A stretch of DNA of 64,000 nucleotides, taken from Pseudomonas fluorescens. GTDB lineage: Bacteria; Pseudomonadota; Gammaproteobacteria; Pseudomonadales; Pseudomonadaceae. Position 1 is the first letter of the stretch. Each line of letters opens with the position of its first letter. The notes below the pieces were generated by a model. That model had not been told where the DNA came from, did not search any database, and saw only the letters and a program-made list of their open reading frames with translations. The position numbers and the translations under genes are program-made. Of this stretch, positions 9,564-19,913 are shown piece by piece. The stretch is taken from NCBI RefSeq assembly GCF_902497895.1, contig NZ_CABVHQ010000030.1, forward strand, positions 1 to 64,000, read 5' to 3'.

Positions 9564-11528
9564 TCAGGTTTTCTTCGTATCAAATCCGCTGCCCGACTTG
9601 GCAGCGCGTTTGGTCGTAGTCGTAGCCTTGCGCTTGGTCGGTTTGCGCTTCTTCTTCCAGGGCGCCGCGCCGCTACCGGCCGGGCTCGCCGGGCCGCTGA
9701 TGGTCAGGCGCAGGCCGAGACAACGGCTCACGTGTTTGCTCATCCAGGCGGCCTGCCGGGTGACGAACTCCTCGAGGCTCATCTCGCCGCTTTGCACCAT
9801 GTCCAGCGCCTGCTCCCAAATCGCCGTGGTGCCGGGATCGGCGATGGCCCGGGGAACCGCGTCGATCAGGCTGAAGGCGGCCGGAGTGGCCGCCAGGGCC
9901 TTGCCGTTCTTGACCAGATAACCTCGATCGAGCAAACCCTGGATGATCCCGGCACGAGTCGCCTCGGTGCCGATCCCGGTGGTGTCCTTGAGTTTCTGTT
10001 TGAGCAGGGGATCGACTACCAGCTTGGCGACGTTCTTCATCGCCTTGATCAGATCGCCTTCAGTAAAGGGTTTCGGTGGCTGGGTCCAGAGGTCCTTCAA
10101 GATGACCTCGGCCACCGCGCAATCGCGGCCCTCGGCCAGCACCGGCAGGGTTTGCGGAGCAGGCGCTTCGCGACCCTTGGCCGGCGCCAGGGCCTCGGGC
10201 AGCGCACGTTTCCAGCCCGGCTCGACGATCAGTTTGCCCACCGCACGCAAGGCTTGCCCGGCGCAATCGAAGTCGGCCTGGGTCCGATCGTACTCGTGGT
10301 TAGGCAGGAACTGCGCCAGGTAACGCGCTCGAATCAGGGTGTAGACCGCGCGTTGTTTGCCCACCAGGCGCTCGAGGTCTTTGCTGGCGCCCGTAGGGAT
10401 AATGCCGTGGTGGGCACTGACCTTTGCGTCGTTCCACGCTCGCGAGCGGCGCTGTGGTTCGAGGTATTTGAGCAGCTCGGCCAGCGCCGGATCGGCGCGC
10501 CCCAATGCCGCCAGAATCTTCGGCGCCTCGCTGTGTTGGCTCAGCGGCAGGTAGCCGCAATCGCTGCGTGGGTAGGTGATGACTTTATGGGTTTCATACA
10601 ATGCCTGGGCGATGTCCAGGGTTTCCTGTGCCCCGAGTCCGAGCTTCTTCGAGCAGACTTCCTGCAGCGTACCCAGATCGAAGGGCAGGGGCGCGGCCTC
10701 GCGCACTCGTTCGGTTCGCAGCCTGACCACCCGGGCGTGGCTGGCGTTGCGCATAGCCGTCGCGGCTTCTTGCGCCAGCGCCGGGTTCAGGCAGCGGTCC
10801 TGTTCGTCGCAGGCGTCTGGCGCCGCGCGCCAATGGGCGGTGAAGGTCGTGTGGTCCTGCACCAGCTGTACGTCGATGGCCCAATACGCCACCGGCACGA
10901 AATCGGCAATGCTGCGGTCACGATCGACCACCAGGCGCAGGGTTGGCGTTTGTACGCGGCCCACGGGCAGCACGCCCTGATAACCGGATTGGCGTCCGAG
11001 CAAGGTGAACAGCCGGCTCATGTTCATCCCGATCAACCAGTCGGCGCGCGAGCGTCCCAGGGCCGAATGGTACAGGCTGAAGGTCTCGGCGCCGGGCTTG
11101 AGCAGGGTCAATGCCTTGCGGATCGACGCGTCGTCCAGGGCCGACAACCACAGCCGTTGAATCGGCCCGCGATAACGACAGTGTTCCACCAGTTCGCGGG
11201 CAATCATCTCACCCTCACGGTCGGCATCGGTGGCGATGATCAGTTCGTCGGCTTCGCCGAGCAGGCGTTTGACCGCCTTGAACTGGCTGGCAGTCCTGGG
11301 TTTGACCAGCATCTTCCACTTCTCGGGGACGATTGGCAGATCGGCCAGCACCCAGCGCTTGTAGCGAGCGTCATAAGCATCCGGTGGCGCGGTTTCCAGC
11401 AGGTGGCCGATGCACCAGGTCACGGTGATATCCGGCCCCACCCAGCAGCCGTCGCCACGGCGGCTGGCACCGAGTACCGCCGCGATATCTTTGGCCTGGG
11501 AAGGTTTTTCACACAGGAACAGCCGCAT
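9564..11528 (-). CDS. topB: DNA topoisomerase III
   Basis: A type IA topoisomerase of 654 residues, the usual TopB length. It begins with the TOPRIM start MRLFLCEKPSQAKDIAA and shows the acidic triad ATDADREGEMIA (about 100-112). The active-site region is VITYPRSDCGYLP with the catalytic tyrosine. The C-terminus is a Lys/Arg-rich tail (KKKRKPTKRK) instead of zinc fingers. The enzyme decatenates single-stranded or nicked DNA during replication and repair. The start at 11528 (MRLF) is preferred to ATG 11540. A perfect LexA-type box lies 73 bases upstream. Confidence 0.93.
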   Translation of the reverse strand: MRLFLCEKPSQAKDIAAVLGASRRGDGCWVGPDITVTWCIGHLLETAPPDAYDARYKRWVLADLPIVPEKWKMLVKPRTASQFKAVKRLLGEADELIIATDADREGEMIARELVEHCRYRGPIQRLWLSALDDASIRKALTLLKPGAETFSLYHSALGRSRADWLIGMNMSRLFTLLGRQSGYQGVLPVGRVQTPTLRLVVDRDRSIADFVPVAYWAIDVQLVQDHTTFTAHWRAAPDACDEQDRCLNPALAQEAATAMRNASHARVVRLRTERVREAAPLPFDLGTLQEVCSKKLGLGAQETLDIAQALYETHKVITYPRSDCGYLPLSQHSEAPKILAALGRADPALAELLKYLEPQRRSRAWNDAKVSAHHGIIPTGASKDLERLVGKQRAVYTLIRARYLAQFLPNHEYDRTQADFDCAGQALRAVGKLIVEPGWKRALPEALAPAKGREAPAPQTLPVLAEGRDCAVAEVILKDLWTQPPKPFTEGDLIKAMKNVAKLVVDPLLKQKLKDTTGIGTEATRAGIIQGLLDRGYLVKNGKALAATPAAFSLIDAVPRAIADPGTTAIWEQALDMVQSGEMSLEEFVTRQAAWMSKHVSRCLGLRLTISGPASPAGSGAAPWKKKRKPTKRKATTTTKRAAKSGSGFDTKKT

Positions 11529-11600
11529 AACCACCATCATCTCTTACGGGTCTGGAAGTTGCACAGGATGCGCAGTGTCACGCATTTGGGCAACCTTTAT

Positions 11601-11616
11601 CTGTATGGATATACAG
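11601..11616. promoter_or_regulatory. LexA (SOS) box candidate
   Basis: The sequence is CTGT-N8-ACAG (CTGTATGGATATACAG), which fits the gamma-proteobacterial LexA consensus at all eight fixed positions. It lies 73 bases upstream of topB (minus strand) and 140 bases upstream of the YbdD-type gene (plus strand). Confidence 0.6.
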
Positions 11617-11756
11617 ATAAAATGTGTAGGGGATTGCGTGGTGCTGCAATTCGCTGGTTTGAATACCTGAGAATACAAATGACCGGGGCGCCGACACACT
11701 GCAGATACATAAGTGCGATTTCATGGACCGGTCCCCACATCACAGAGAGATCCGCC

Positions 11757-11957
11757 ATGTACCGCAAACTGCAACATGCCGCCAAGTTCCTCAGCCAGAG
11801 CGCGCGCTTGATGGTGGGCGTCCCGGATTACGACAACTACGTCGCGCAGATGGCGCTCAATCACCCAGACCAGCCGGTGATGAGCTATTCGGCGTTTTTC
11901 CGCGAACGTCAGGAAGCGCGCTACGGCAATCGCACATGTACGACGCGGTGCTGCTGA
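11757..11957 (+). CDS. YbdD/YjiX family small protein (DUF466)
   Basis: A 66-residue protein. Characteristic YbdD text is clear: a leader with AAKFLSQSARLMVGVPDYDNYV, then NHPDQPVMSYSAFFRERQEARYG, and a terminal RCC. Family members sit beside the CstA peptide/pyruvate transporter, but no cstA is near. The tail between YG and RCC (NRTCTT) is unlike the usual Gly/Lys-rich tail and may be altered. GAGAGATC precedes the start. The gene was hidden inside a long antisense frame over topB. Confidence 0.75.
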   Translation: MYRKLQHAAKFLSQSARLMVGVPDYDNYVAQMALNHPDQPVMSYSAFFRERQEARYGNRTCTTRCC

Positions 11958-11995
11958 AGGCTTCTCGGTCACGGTCTATAAACTGGGGAAAATCT

Positions 11996-12030
11996 GTAGG
12001 AGCTGCCGCAGGCTGCGATCTTTTGATCTT
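11996..12030. repeat. REP element
   Basis: Single 35-nt copy of the GTAGGAGCTGCCGCAGG...GATCTT family. Confidence 0.75.
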
Positions 12031-12035
12031 GATTT

Positions 12036-12125
12036 TGTGGGAGCGAGCTTGCTCGCGATGACTGCAGCACATTCAAAATTGATGTCGACTGTTCCACCGC
12101 TATCGCGAGCAAGCCCGCTCCCACA
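12036..12125. repeat. REPIN, GAGCGAGCTTGCTCGCG family
   Basis: Two facing arms (TGTGGGAGCGAGCTTGCTCG at the left; its near complement ending 12125) across about 40 nt. It is a different REP family from the adjacent element; another copy is at 41039-41128. Confidence 0.8.
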
Positions 12126-12158
12126 TTGGGTCCCTGCCGCTGCTGGAATCAGCCAACC

Positions 12159-13468
12159 TCAATCAGGCTGGCGCTTGAGCACAAGCTCTGCGCACAAGCC
12201 GCCGCCTTTGCGGTTGCTCAAGGTCAACGAGCCGCCGATGGCCAGGGCCAGTTGCTGGGCGATGGCCAGGCCCAGGCCGGTACCGCCGGTATTGCGGTTG
12301 CGTGAGTTTTCCACGCGATAAAAGGGCTTCAAAACCTGCCCAAGCTCTTCCTCGGCGATCCCCGGCCCGCGGTCCAGTACCCGTATCGCGAGGCTTGAAT
12401 CGGCTTTGCTCTGAACCTCGATATGCGCCGCTCCGGCGAATTTCAGGGCGTTGTCCACCAGGTTGACCAGCACTCGGCGCAACGCATGGGGGCGGGTTTC
12501 GATGACCCCGGCATTCTTCTCGCCGAGCTCCACCTCTTTGCCCATGTCCTGGTAGTCGTAGACCAGGCTGTCGAGGAAAGCATCCAGGTCGATCCGGCAG
12601 CTGGCCTCGGTGGCGCCATGGACGCTGCGCGCATAGGCGACGCCTTCGCGGACCAGATGCTCGATCTCGCCGAGGTCCTGCCAGAGTTTGTCTTTCTCGC
12701 TGGAGTCGTCCATGAACTCGGCTCGCAGCTTCATCCGGGTAATGGGTGTCTGCAGGTCATGGGAAATCGCCGCCAGCAGTTGCATCCGTTCCTTGAGATA
12801 GGCGCCGATGCGGTCCTGCATGGCATTGAAAGCCGCTGCGGCATGGGCGACTTCGGTCGGGCCGTTCTCATCCAGATGGACGCTGTGGGCATTCGGGTCG
12901 AGGGTTTCCACCGCCTGGGCCAGACGCGTCAACGGTCGAATGGCGACCCTGACGGCCAGCCAGGTGCACAGGAGCAGCAGCGCCAGCTGCACCAGCAACA
13001 CCAGTGGCAGCCACGAGGACAGGGGCATGACCGAAGGTCTGACATCGATGGTGAGCGGGGTGCTGTCGCTGAGTTTCAGGTGAGCCTGGAAATGCTGCAG
13101 CGGCCCCGGGATTCGGGTAAAGCTCAGTGGGTACCGTTTGCCCACGGCATCTTCGATCGACTGCACGGCTTCATCGGCATCCTTTGGGTCGACAGGCGTA
13201 CCGGGTTCGCCTTCACCCAGCAGGTAACGATAAGTCCGGCGCTCGAATCGCGGCACCCAGTCGGCACGCTCCGCAGCCGGTAAACGGTCGAGGACTGCAA
13301 CGGCGATCGACACATCGTTCTCCAGGTTGCCCATCAACATCGCTTCTGCGCTTTGATAACGTTCGTAGAATTGCACGCCGAAGGAGAGGCCGTGGGCGAC
13401 GATCAGACCGACCAGGAAAATCAGCGACAGCTGAGAGGCCAGCGTGCGCGGCCCGCGCAGCGCGAAAC

Positions 13469-13472
<4 letters not shown>
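12159..13472 (-). CDS. Two-component sensor histidine kinase
   Basis: A 437-residue inner-membrane kinase. TM1 is near residues 14-36 and TM2 near 155-178, enclosing a sensor loop of about 120 residues, followed by a HAMP linker. The HisKA box is AAISHDLQTPITRMK, with the phospho-accepting His. The ATPase boxes are NLVDNALKFA (N), DRGPGIAEEE (G1) and GGTGLGLAIA (G2). All catalytic residues are present. It overlaps the upstream response regulator by 4 nt (ATGA), so the two are translationally coupled. The signal is unknown; divergence from a DipZ-like gene suggests envelope thiol or redox stress (inference). Confidence 0.9.
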
Positions 13473-14209
<737 letters not shown>

Positions 14210-14276
14210 CGCACAACCCTCTGATAGTCGGACATTGCGCATTCTAGTGGGGCGCGACGCCCGTACCGCGGTCCTT

Positions 14277-14360
14277 TGTATCGCCCTGTATCCGGATCGC
14301 CCTGGATACACAGGGATACAAGGTCGCCGTTTTTTCGGCTGGATGTATCTCACTGTATCC
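14277..14360. promoter_or_regulatory. Three paired TGTATC operator boxes
   Basis: Three pairs of TGTATC(C) half-sites: 14277/14287 (plus orientation), 14304/14314 (minus orientation) and 14344/14354 (plus). In each pair the half-sites start exactly 10 bases apart, one helical turn. This is the arrangement used by dimers of OmpR-family regulators. They lie between the regulator gene and the DipZ-like gene. Confidence 0.65.
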
Positions 14361-14499
14361 AGTTGCCATTTTGATACTTACCGACTTGATGGACGGTTGT
14401 ATACGACACATTCGAGACACCTCAAGGGCATTCAATAGGCTCCCTCGAGATTGCGCAGCAGCACTGCCTGTCTCTCGATCAACGTTAGCAGGTGATCCC

Positions 14500-15708
14500 A
14501 TGTTACTTATTGCATTCCTGGGCGGGATATTGACTGTCCTCAGCCCCTGCATTCTCCCGGTGGTGCCGTTCCTGTTCGCCCGGGCGGACCGTTCACGTTC
14601 CTCGGTCTTTCTCACCTTGAGTGGCATGGTGTTGACCTTCGCGCTGGTCTCGAGCCTGGCGGTGGTGAGCAGCGAATGGGTGATCCAGGCCAATAACACC
14701 GGGCGCCATCTGGCCCTGATGGTCATGGTGCTGTTCGCCTTGTCGCTGATTTCCGCCCGGGTCGGTGGCTGGCTGGCACGGCCCTTCGTCCTGCTTGGCA
14801 ACCGCATCGATCCTGCCAGCCGCAAGATGTCCGGGCCATTGGCATCGGTGCTGGTGGGCGTTGCCACGGGGTTGCTCTGGGCGCCGTGCGCCGGGCCGAT
14901 CCTCGGGGTGATCCTCAGCGGCGCGATGCTGCAGGGCGCAAACGCAGGAACCAGCCTGTTGCTGTTGGCCTATGGCCTGGGCAGTGCATTGTCCCTGGGG
15001 ACGCTGATCTTCGCCGGCCGCGGGCTGGTCAGCCGCTTGAAACCTTCGATACCGGTCACTGGCTGGTTGCGCCGTGGGGCGGGTTTCGCGGTATTGCTGG
15101 CAGCGGTGGTGATTTCCACCGGAGCCGATAACAAACTGCTCGCCGGCGCCTCTTCTCAGGGATCCACCGCTGTGGAGAAAAGCCTTCTGGAAAAGATCCC
15201 CAAGGTGGTCGACTACTTTGTCAGCAAAGTCAGCGCGGCGTCATCGATGGAACTGGGAGTGAAGGGCACCCTGCCGCCGCTGGCGGGGGCGGTCGAGTGG
15301 CTCAACTCTGCACCGCTGAGCAGTGAGTCATTGCGCGGCAAAGTAGTGCTGGTGGACTTCTGGACCTACGACTGCATCAACTGCCAGCACACCCTGCCTT
15401 ATGTGAACGATTGGGCAAAGAAGTACGAGAAGGACGGGCTGGTGGTCATCGGTGTTCATACACCCGAGTACCCTTACGAGAAGATCATCAGCAACGTCCG
15501 TAAGCAGGTCAAACAGCTCGGCATCGGCTACCCGGTGGCTATCGACAATAACTATGCAATCTGGCGCGCATTCGACAACCAGTACTGGCCTGCCCACTAC
15601 TTCATTGATGCCAAGGGCCAGGTTCGCTACAGCCACTTTGGCGAAGGCAGCTACGCCGAGCAGGAGAAGGTTATTCAACAACTGCTGCAGGAGGCCAAGG
15701 CGGGCTGA
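14500..15708 (+). CDS. dipZ: DipZ-like protein: CcdA membrane domain plus thioredoxin-like domain
   Basis: A 402-residue fusion. The N-terminal half is a polytopic CcdA/DsbD-type domain with paired membrane cysteines (LSPCILPVV and LWAPCAGPIL). The C-terminal half (about 275-402) is a TlpA/redoxin-like periplasmic domain with active site WTYDCINCQH. It should carry electrons from cytoplasmic thioredoxin across the membrane. AGGTG precedes ATG 14500; the frame upstream overlaps operators. It is shorter than mycobacterial DipZ, lacking a further C-terminal domain. It is divergent from the two-component system. Confidence 0.85.
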   Translation: MLLIAFLGGILTVLSPCILPVVPFLFARADRSRSSVFLTLSGMVLTFALVSSLAVVSSEWVIQANNTGRHLALMVMVLFALSLISARVGGWLARPFVLLGNRIDPASRKMSGPLASVLVGVATGLLWAPCAGPILGVILSGAMLQGANAGTSLLLLAYGLGSALSLGTLIFAGRGLVSRLKPSIPVTGWLRRGAGFAVLLAAVVISTGADNKLLAGASSQGSTAVEKSLLEKIPKVVDYFVSKVSAASSMELGVKGTLPPLAGAVEWLNSAPLSSESLRGKVVLVDFWTYDCINCQHTLPYVNDWAKKYEKDGLVVIGVHTPEYPYEKIISNVRKQVKQLGIGYPVAIDNNYAIWRAFDNQYWPAHYFIDAKGQVRYSHFGEGSYAEQEKVIQQLLQEAKAG

Positions 15709-15805
15709 TTCTTGTGGATATACACCAATCCACTGCAGGAGCGAGCTTTCGCGATGATGGCGGCCTGACAGCCGCCTGTATCTCGCGGATGTACCCAATC
15801 CCACT

Positions 15806-15840
15806 GTAGGAGCTGCCGAAGGCTGCGATCTTTTGATCTT
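15806..15840. repeat. REP element
   Basis: 35-nt copy of the GTAGGAGCTGCCG(A)AGG family. A degenerate GAGCGAGCTTTCGCGATG copy of the other family lies at about 15739-15758. Confidence 0.7.
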
Positions 15841-15886
15841 GGCCTTTGCCGGTGTACATATCCATTCCTGCGGTAACGGCATAGTA

Positions 15887-15988
15887 ATGTCTAAGCGTTA
15901 TAACGACGACTTCAAAGACTGGGTCGTACTGCAAGCGTGCCGCGATGCATGGGGCTGCCTTCTCGCTACAAGCTCAGGCGCAGACGCC
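15887..15988 (+). pseudogene. Possible transposase N-terminal remnant
   Basis: A 33-residue frame starting MSKRYNDDFKDWVVLQA resembles the first residues of IS3-type OrfA helix-turn-helix proteins. It then runs into the araC gene and stops. It lacks the rest of a transposase. Weak, based only on the short N-terminal resemblance. Confidence 0.25.
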
Positions 15989-16874
15989 TGATATCTCGCT
16001 GTGGCGGCGCACTGAACAGCCGGCTGTACTCTCGGCTGAACTGCGACACGCTCTCGTAGCCCACGCGCATTCCGGCGATGCTCGCATCGAGCTTCTCGTT
16101 AAGCATCAATTGTCGCGCTTCCTGCAGCCGAAGTTGCTTTTGGTATTGCAGCGGACTCATGCCTGCGATCTCGCGAAAATGCTGGCGGAATGTCGATGGA
16201 CTCATGTGCGCATCAGTCGCCAGCGCGTCCATGCGTAGCGTTCGGTGGAAGTTCAGCTTGAGCCATGCCATGGACTTCGAGATCTGCTGACTCGGGGAGC
16301 CGGCTGCTATCACGTACTGGAGTTGTGGCCCGTGCAGTCCGGCGAGTAAACGGAGGGTGATCTCTTGCCGGATCAACGGCGCCAAGGCACACATCAGCGC
16401 AGGCTCCGCTAGCAACTTCACCAGCCGCGCCAGCGCATCAAGCAAGGCGTTTTCGACCGGCCCCAGTGACAGGGGGCGGTAGGCAAACTGCCTGGAGGGC
16501 GGTGGCAGGTCCAGTTCGCCCGCCAGCTGGAGAATGGCTTGCGCATCAAGGGTCAGCAGCACGGCGAGAAACGGCTCGCCAGCCGTTGCCCTGGAGATGT
16601 GGGAGACCACGGGTAAATCGACAGTTGTCAGCAGCGAATGCCCGGGAGCGAAGTCGAACACCTCTTCACCCAGCATGACCTGTTTCCCGCCTTGCACGAT
16701 CAGCGCCACCCCCAGGCCGTAGATGCAGGGGATTGGGTCGGTGACGACGCTTCTGCGGTGCACGCTGAGTCCAGGGATCGGCGTCGGGTAGTCGCCGTCA
16801 TTATGGGCAATCTCGACGATGGCGGCTGTCAGTTCTCCCAACAGCCGGGTTTGCGCTCCATCTTGATCTCTCAT
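15966..16874 (-). CDS. AraC-family transcriptional regulator
   Basis: A 302-residue regulator. The N-terminal two-thirds is the AraC_N ligand/dimer domain (LIVQGGKQVMLGEEVF). The C-terminus has two helix-turn-helix units (MDALATDAHMSPSTFRQHF and IAGMRVGYESVSQFSREY). ATG 16874 is the first start of the frame. Proteins of this subfamily often sit beside aldo/keto reductases, and a reductase remnant is indeed found next door. Two 17-nt direct repeats 21 bases apart upstream are likely its operator. It probably controls the divergent iorAB operon now. Confidence 0.88.
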   Translation of the reverse strand: MRDQDGAQTRLLGELTAAIVEIAHNDGDYPTPIPGLSVHRRSVVTDPIPCIYGLGVALIVQGGKQVMLGEEVFDFAPGHSLLTTVDLPVVSHISRATAGEPFLAVLLTLDAQAILQLAGELDLPPPSRQFAYRPLSLGPVENALLDALARLVKLLAEPALMCALAPLIRQEITLRLLAGLHGPQLQYVIAAGSPSQQISKSMAWLKLNFHRTLRMDALATDAHMSPSTFRQHFREIAGMSPLQYQKQLRLQEARQLMLNEKLDASIAGMRVGYESVSQFSREYSRLFSAPPQRDIRRLRLSL

Positions 16875-16953
16875 CTGCTCAATCTCATGGCATGGCCTCG
16901 CTGGAAGTCCGAGGCTAGCACCTTGTGATGGGCGAAACCTCGAAATAAATTCG

Positions 16954-16991
16954 CCGAATCAGGCAATCAAAGAGCCGGATCAGGCAATCGA
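16954..16991. promoter_or_regulatory. Tandem AraC-type operator
   Basis: Direct repeats CCGAATCAGGCAATCAA (16954-16970) and CCGGATCAGGCAATCGA (16975-16991) match at 15 of 17 positions with a 21-base period, the two-turn spacing used by AraC proteins. Confidence 0.6.
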
Positions 16992-17052
16992 TTTTTGGCT
17001 GTGCGCCAACATACTTTGAGCACGACGATTCCTGATGAGGGACGGCTTGATG

Positions 17053-17198
17053 GGCACCACCAGGATCGAGCGTCTGGAAGAAAATCTGGGGTCGAGCTGA
17101 GTACCACGGACCTGCGCGATATCGAAAAAGTCTTCGCCACCATCCGGGTGCAGGGCGAGCGCCTGGCGGAGGAATACATGGCAAGCATCGACCGCTGA
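17053..17198 (+). pseudogene. Aldo/keto reductase 3' remnant, frameshifted
   Basis: The stretch [15 protein letters not shown] (stop at 17098-17100) matches the conserved NADP-binding end of aldo/keto reductases. In the next frame the text continues [16 protein letters not shown] and IRVQGERL, the family's usual C-terminus. Only the last 50 residues or so remain, broken by a frameshift. The catalytic barrel is absent. Confidence 0.65.
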
Positions 17199-17251
17199 GC
17201 TTCGGCGTTATCGGCGCAGTACCCACTACAGCATTTACCTCGGAGATTTTC

Positions 17252-17710
17252 ATGATCACGCTCAACATCAATGACCAGGAGATGCGTGTAGACGTTGCCG
17301 CCGATACGCCGTTGCTCTGGGTGCTGCGCGACACGCTACAGCTAACCGGCACCAGGTTTGGCTGCGGGATGGCGCTGTGCGGCGCCTGTACCGTGCACAT
17401 GGACGGGCAACCTGTGCGCGCTTGCAGTACGCCGGTTTCCGCGGCGGCCGGTGCGAAGATCCTGACCATCGAAGGCGTGGGGCAGGGCACAACAGGCAAA
17501 GCGGTGCAGAACGCCTGGCAACATCTCGATGTCGTGCAATGCGGCTACTGCCAGTCCGGGCAGATCATGAGTGCCGTGGCACTGCTGAAAAACAATCCCA
17601 AGCCCACGGACGCCGATATCGACCAGGCGATGGGGGGCAACGTCTGCCGCTGCGCCACCTATGTGCGCATTCGCGCAGCCATCCACGATGCGGCGAAGTC
17701 GCTGGCCTGA
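17252..17710 (+). CDS. iorA: Isoquinoline 1-oxidoreductase-type alpha subunit (2Fe-2S)
   Basis: A 152-residue small subunit of a molybdenum hydroxylase, the normal IorA length. The plant-type [2Fe-2S] site is CGMALCGAC with a later Cys, and the second cluster site is GYCQSGQIM plus GNVCRCATY. It passes electrons from the molybdenum subunit. It is first of an operon with iorB (17-nt gap) and an xdhC-like gene. The physiological substrate may be any aldehyde or N-heterocycle; the name follows the closest family type. Confidence 0.88.
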   Translation: MITLNINDQEMRVDVAADTPLLWVLRDTLQLTGTRFGCGMALCGACTVHMDGQPVRACSTPVSAAAGAKILTIEGVGQGTTGKAVQNAWQHLDVVQCGYCQSGQIMSAVALLKNNPKPTDADIDQAMGGNVCRCATYVRIRAAIHDAAKSLA

Positions 17711-17727
17711 AGAGCAAGGAGATCCTC

Positions 17728-19911
17728 ATGACCCGGACTATCGAGAACGAAAGTCGCCGCCGCTTCCTGAAGGGCACGGCCGGCCTCACGCTGGCAGTGT
17801 ATTTCCCTTGGGCGATGGCCAAGAGCCCGGATGCTGGCCAGGTGCAGGCCTCGGTCTTCGAGCCTAACGCCTTTCTGCGTATCGCCGAGGACAACAGCGT
17901 CACCGTTGTTGCCAAGCATCTCGAGATGGGGCAGGGCAGCTATACGGGCCTGGCGACAATCGTCGCCGAAGAGTTGGATGCAGCCTGGTCGCAGGTGCGT
18001 GTCGAAAGCGCACCCGCCGATGCCAGCCGATACAACAACCTGAAGTGGGGGCCGTCACAGGGCACCGGTGGCAGCAGCGCCATCGCCAACTCCTGGGAGC
18101 AACTGCGCAAAGCCGGGGCCTCGGCCCGGGCCATGCTGGTGGCCGCGGCCGCACAGCGTTGGCAGGTTCCAGCGCAAGAAATCGTGGTCGCGGACGGCGT
18201 GCTCAGGCACCCGGCGTCAGGCAAGGAAGCGAGCTTCGGTCAGCTGGCCAGCGCCGCCGCCGAGCAGCCGGTACCGGAGCAGGTCAGCCTCAAGGAACCC
18301 CATGACTTCAAGCTGATTGGCCAGCCACTACACCGCAAGGATTCCGCGGCCAAGATCAACGGAACCGCGGTCTACACCCAGGACATCCACTTGCCCGATA
18401 TGCTCACCGCTATCGTCGCCCACCCGCCGCGCTTTGGTGCCGTGGTCGCCTCCTTCGATGCGACGCAAGCTCTGGCCGTCAACGGGGTGGTCGAGGTGGT
18501 ACAGATTCCCACCGGCGTTGCCGTGCTCGCTCGGGATACCTGGAGTGCCAAGCGCGGGCGTGATGCCTTGAGTGTCCAGTGGAACGAAAGCGCCGCCTTC
18601 AGCCTCGGTTCCAAGCAGATTTTCGATCAGTTTCGCAAGCTCGCCGAGTCACCGGGCGCGGTCGCGCGGCAGGAAGGCAATGCAGATACCGCGCTGGCGG
18701 GTGCCAAACAGGTTCTCGAGGCGGAGTACGATTTCCCGTACCTTGCACACGCGGCCATGGAGCCGATGAATTGCGTGATCAGGCTGACAGCCGACGGTTG
18801 TGAAGCATGGTTCGGCGCGCAGATGCAAACCTACAATCAGGGCCTGCTGGCCACACTGTTTGGCCTGAAGCCGGAGCAGGTACGCATCAATACGCTGTAT
18901 GCCGGAGGCAGCTTCGGTCGCCGCGCGAGCAAGGACGGCGACTACATCCTCGAGACCGCCCACATCGTCAAGGCCATCGGCGGTCGGGCACCGGTGAAGC
19001 TGGTCTGGCTGCGCGAAGACGATATGCAGGCCGGTAACTATCGACCCATGTTCCATCACCGGCTGCGGGCCGGCCTGGATCCCCAGGGCAAGCTGGTTGC
19101 CTGGCAACATCGCCTGGTGGGGCAGTCGGTGGTAGCCGGGTCGCCCTTTGCCGGCGCGATCAAAAACGGCATCGACCCGACGTCTGTGGAAGGGGCGGTC
19201 AATCTTCCCTATGTCATCCCCAACATGCTGGTTGACCTGCACACCGTTAGTGACATCGCAGTGCCGGTGCAATGGTGGCGGGCAGTGGGTTCCACCCATA
19301 CCGCGTTTTCCACGGAGTGCTTCATCGACGAACTGGCACAAGCAGCCGGCCACGACCCCGTGGCCTGGCGTCTGTCCATGCTGCAAGCGCAGCCGCGTCA
19401 TGCCGCGGTGCTGAAGCTTGCGGCAAAGAAGGCCGGTTGGAACACCCCTCTGCCGAAGGGCAAGGAAGGCGAGCGACGCGGTCGCGGAGTAGCGGTGCAT
19501 GAAGCGTTTGGGTCCTACGTCGCCCAAGTGGCGGAGGTCACGGTGCAGACGGACGGCCGCTACCGCGTAGACCGCGTGGTGTGTGCGGTGGATTGCGGCA
19601 TCGCCGTCAACCCCGACGTTATCCGCGCTCAGGTCGAAGGCTCCGTCGGCTTCGCGCTCTCTGCGGCGATGAGCGAGGCCATCACCTTCACCGGCGGCAA
19701 GGTGGATCAGTCCAACTTCCATAATTACCCACCGCTGCGCATCGCCGATATGCCCCGCGTCGAGGTCCATATCATGCCCTCAACGACCGCGCCGACGGGC
19801 ATTGGCGAGCCTCCCGTACCGCCGCTGGCGCCAGCGGTGGTGAATGCCCTGGCGGCGGCGACCCATACGCGTATCCGGCGGCTACCTATTGGTAACCAGT
19901 TAGCGAGTTGA
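17728..19911 (+). CDS. iorB: Isoquinoline 1-oxidoreductase-type beta subunit (molybdopterin)
   Basis: A 727-residue molybdopterin-binding subunit of the xanthine dehydrogenase superfamily. The N-terminus has a twin-arginine motif (SRRRFLKG, residues 9-16) followed by a hydrophobic stretch, so the complex may be Tat-exported. ATG 17728 has AAGGAG upstream; the open frame runs further back inside iorA but this start gives the Tat leader. The Moco-binding text includes MQTYNQG, GGSFGRR and a C-terminal [17 protein letters not shown]. It is slightly shorter than characterised IorB proteins. Confidence 0.88.
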   Translation: MTRTIENESRRRFLKGTAGLTLAVYFPWAMAKSPDAGQVQASVFEPNAFLRIAEDNSVTVVAKHLEMGQGSYTGLATIVAEELDAAWSQVRVESAPADASRYNNLKWGPSQGTGGSSAIANSWEQLRKAGASARAMLVAAAAQRWQVPAQEIVVADGVLRHPASGKEASFGQLASAAAEQPVPEQVSLKEPHDFKLIGQPLHRKDSAAKINGTAVYTQDIHLPDMLTAIVAHPPRFGAVVASFDATQALAVNGVVEVVQIPTGVAVLARDTWSAKRGRDALSVQWNESAAFSLGSKQIFDQFRKLAESPGAVARQEGNADTALAGAKQVLEAEYDFPYLAHAAMEPMNCVIRLTADGCEAWFGAQMQTYNQGLLATLFGLKPEQVRINTLYAGGSFGRRASKDGDYILETAHIVKAIGGRAPVKLVWLREDDMQAGNYRPMFHHRLRAGLDPQGKLVAWQHRLVGQSVVAGSPFAGAIKNGIDPTSVEGAVNLPYVIPNMLVDLHTVSDIAVPVQWWRAVGSTHTAFSTECFIDELAQAAGHDPVAWRLSMLQAQPRHAAVLKLAAKKAGWNTPLPKGKEGERRGRGVAVHEAFGSYVAQVAEVTVQTDGRYRVDRVVCAVDCGIAVNPDVIRAQVEGSVGFALSAAMSEAITFTGGKVDQSNFHNYPPLRIADMPRVEVHIMPSTTAPTGIGEPPVPPLAPAVVNALAAATHTRIRRLPIGNQLAS

Positions 19912-19913
19912 TC

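Noticed and set aside
9390-11957. 855-residue plus-strand frame over topB
   Set aside because: Antisense to topB for most of its length; only its last 66 codons (11757-11957) are a real gene, the YbdD-type protein.
18649-19770. 373-residue minus-strand frame inside iorB
   Set aside because: Antisense shadow of a strongly supported molybdopterin subunit.
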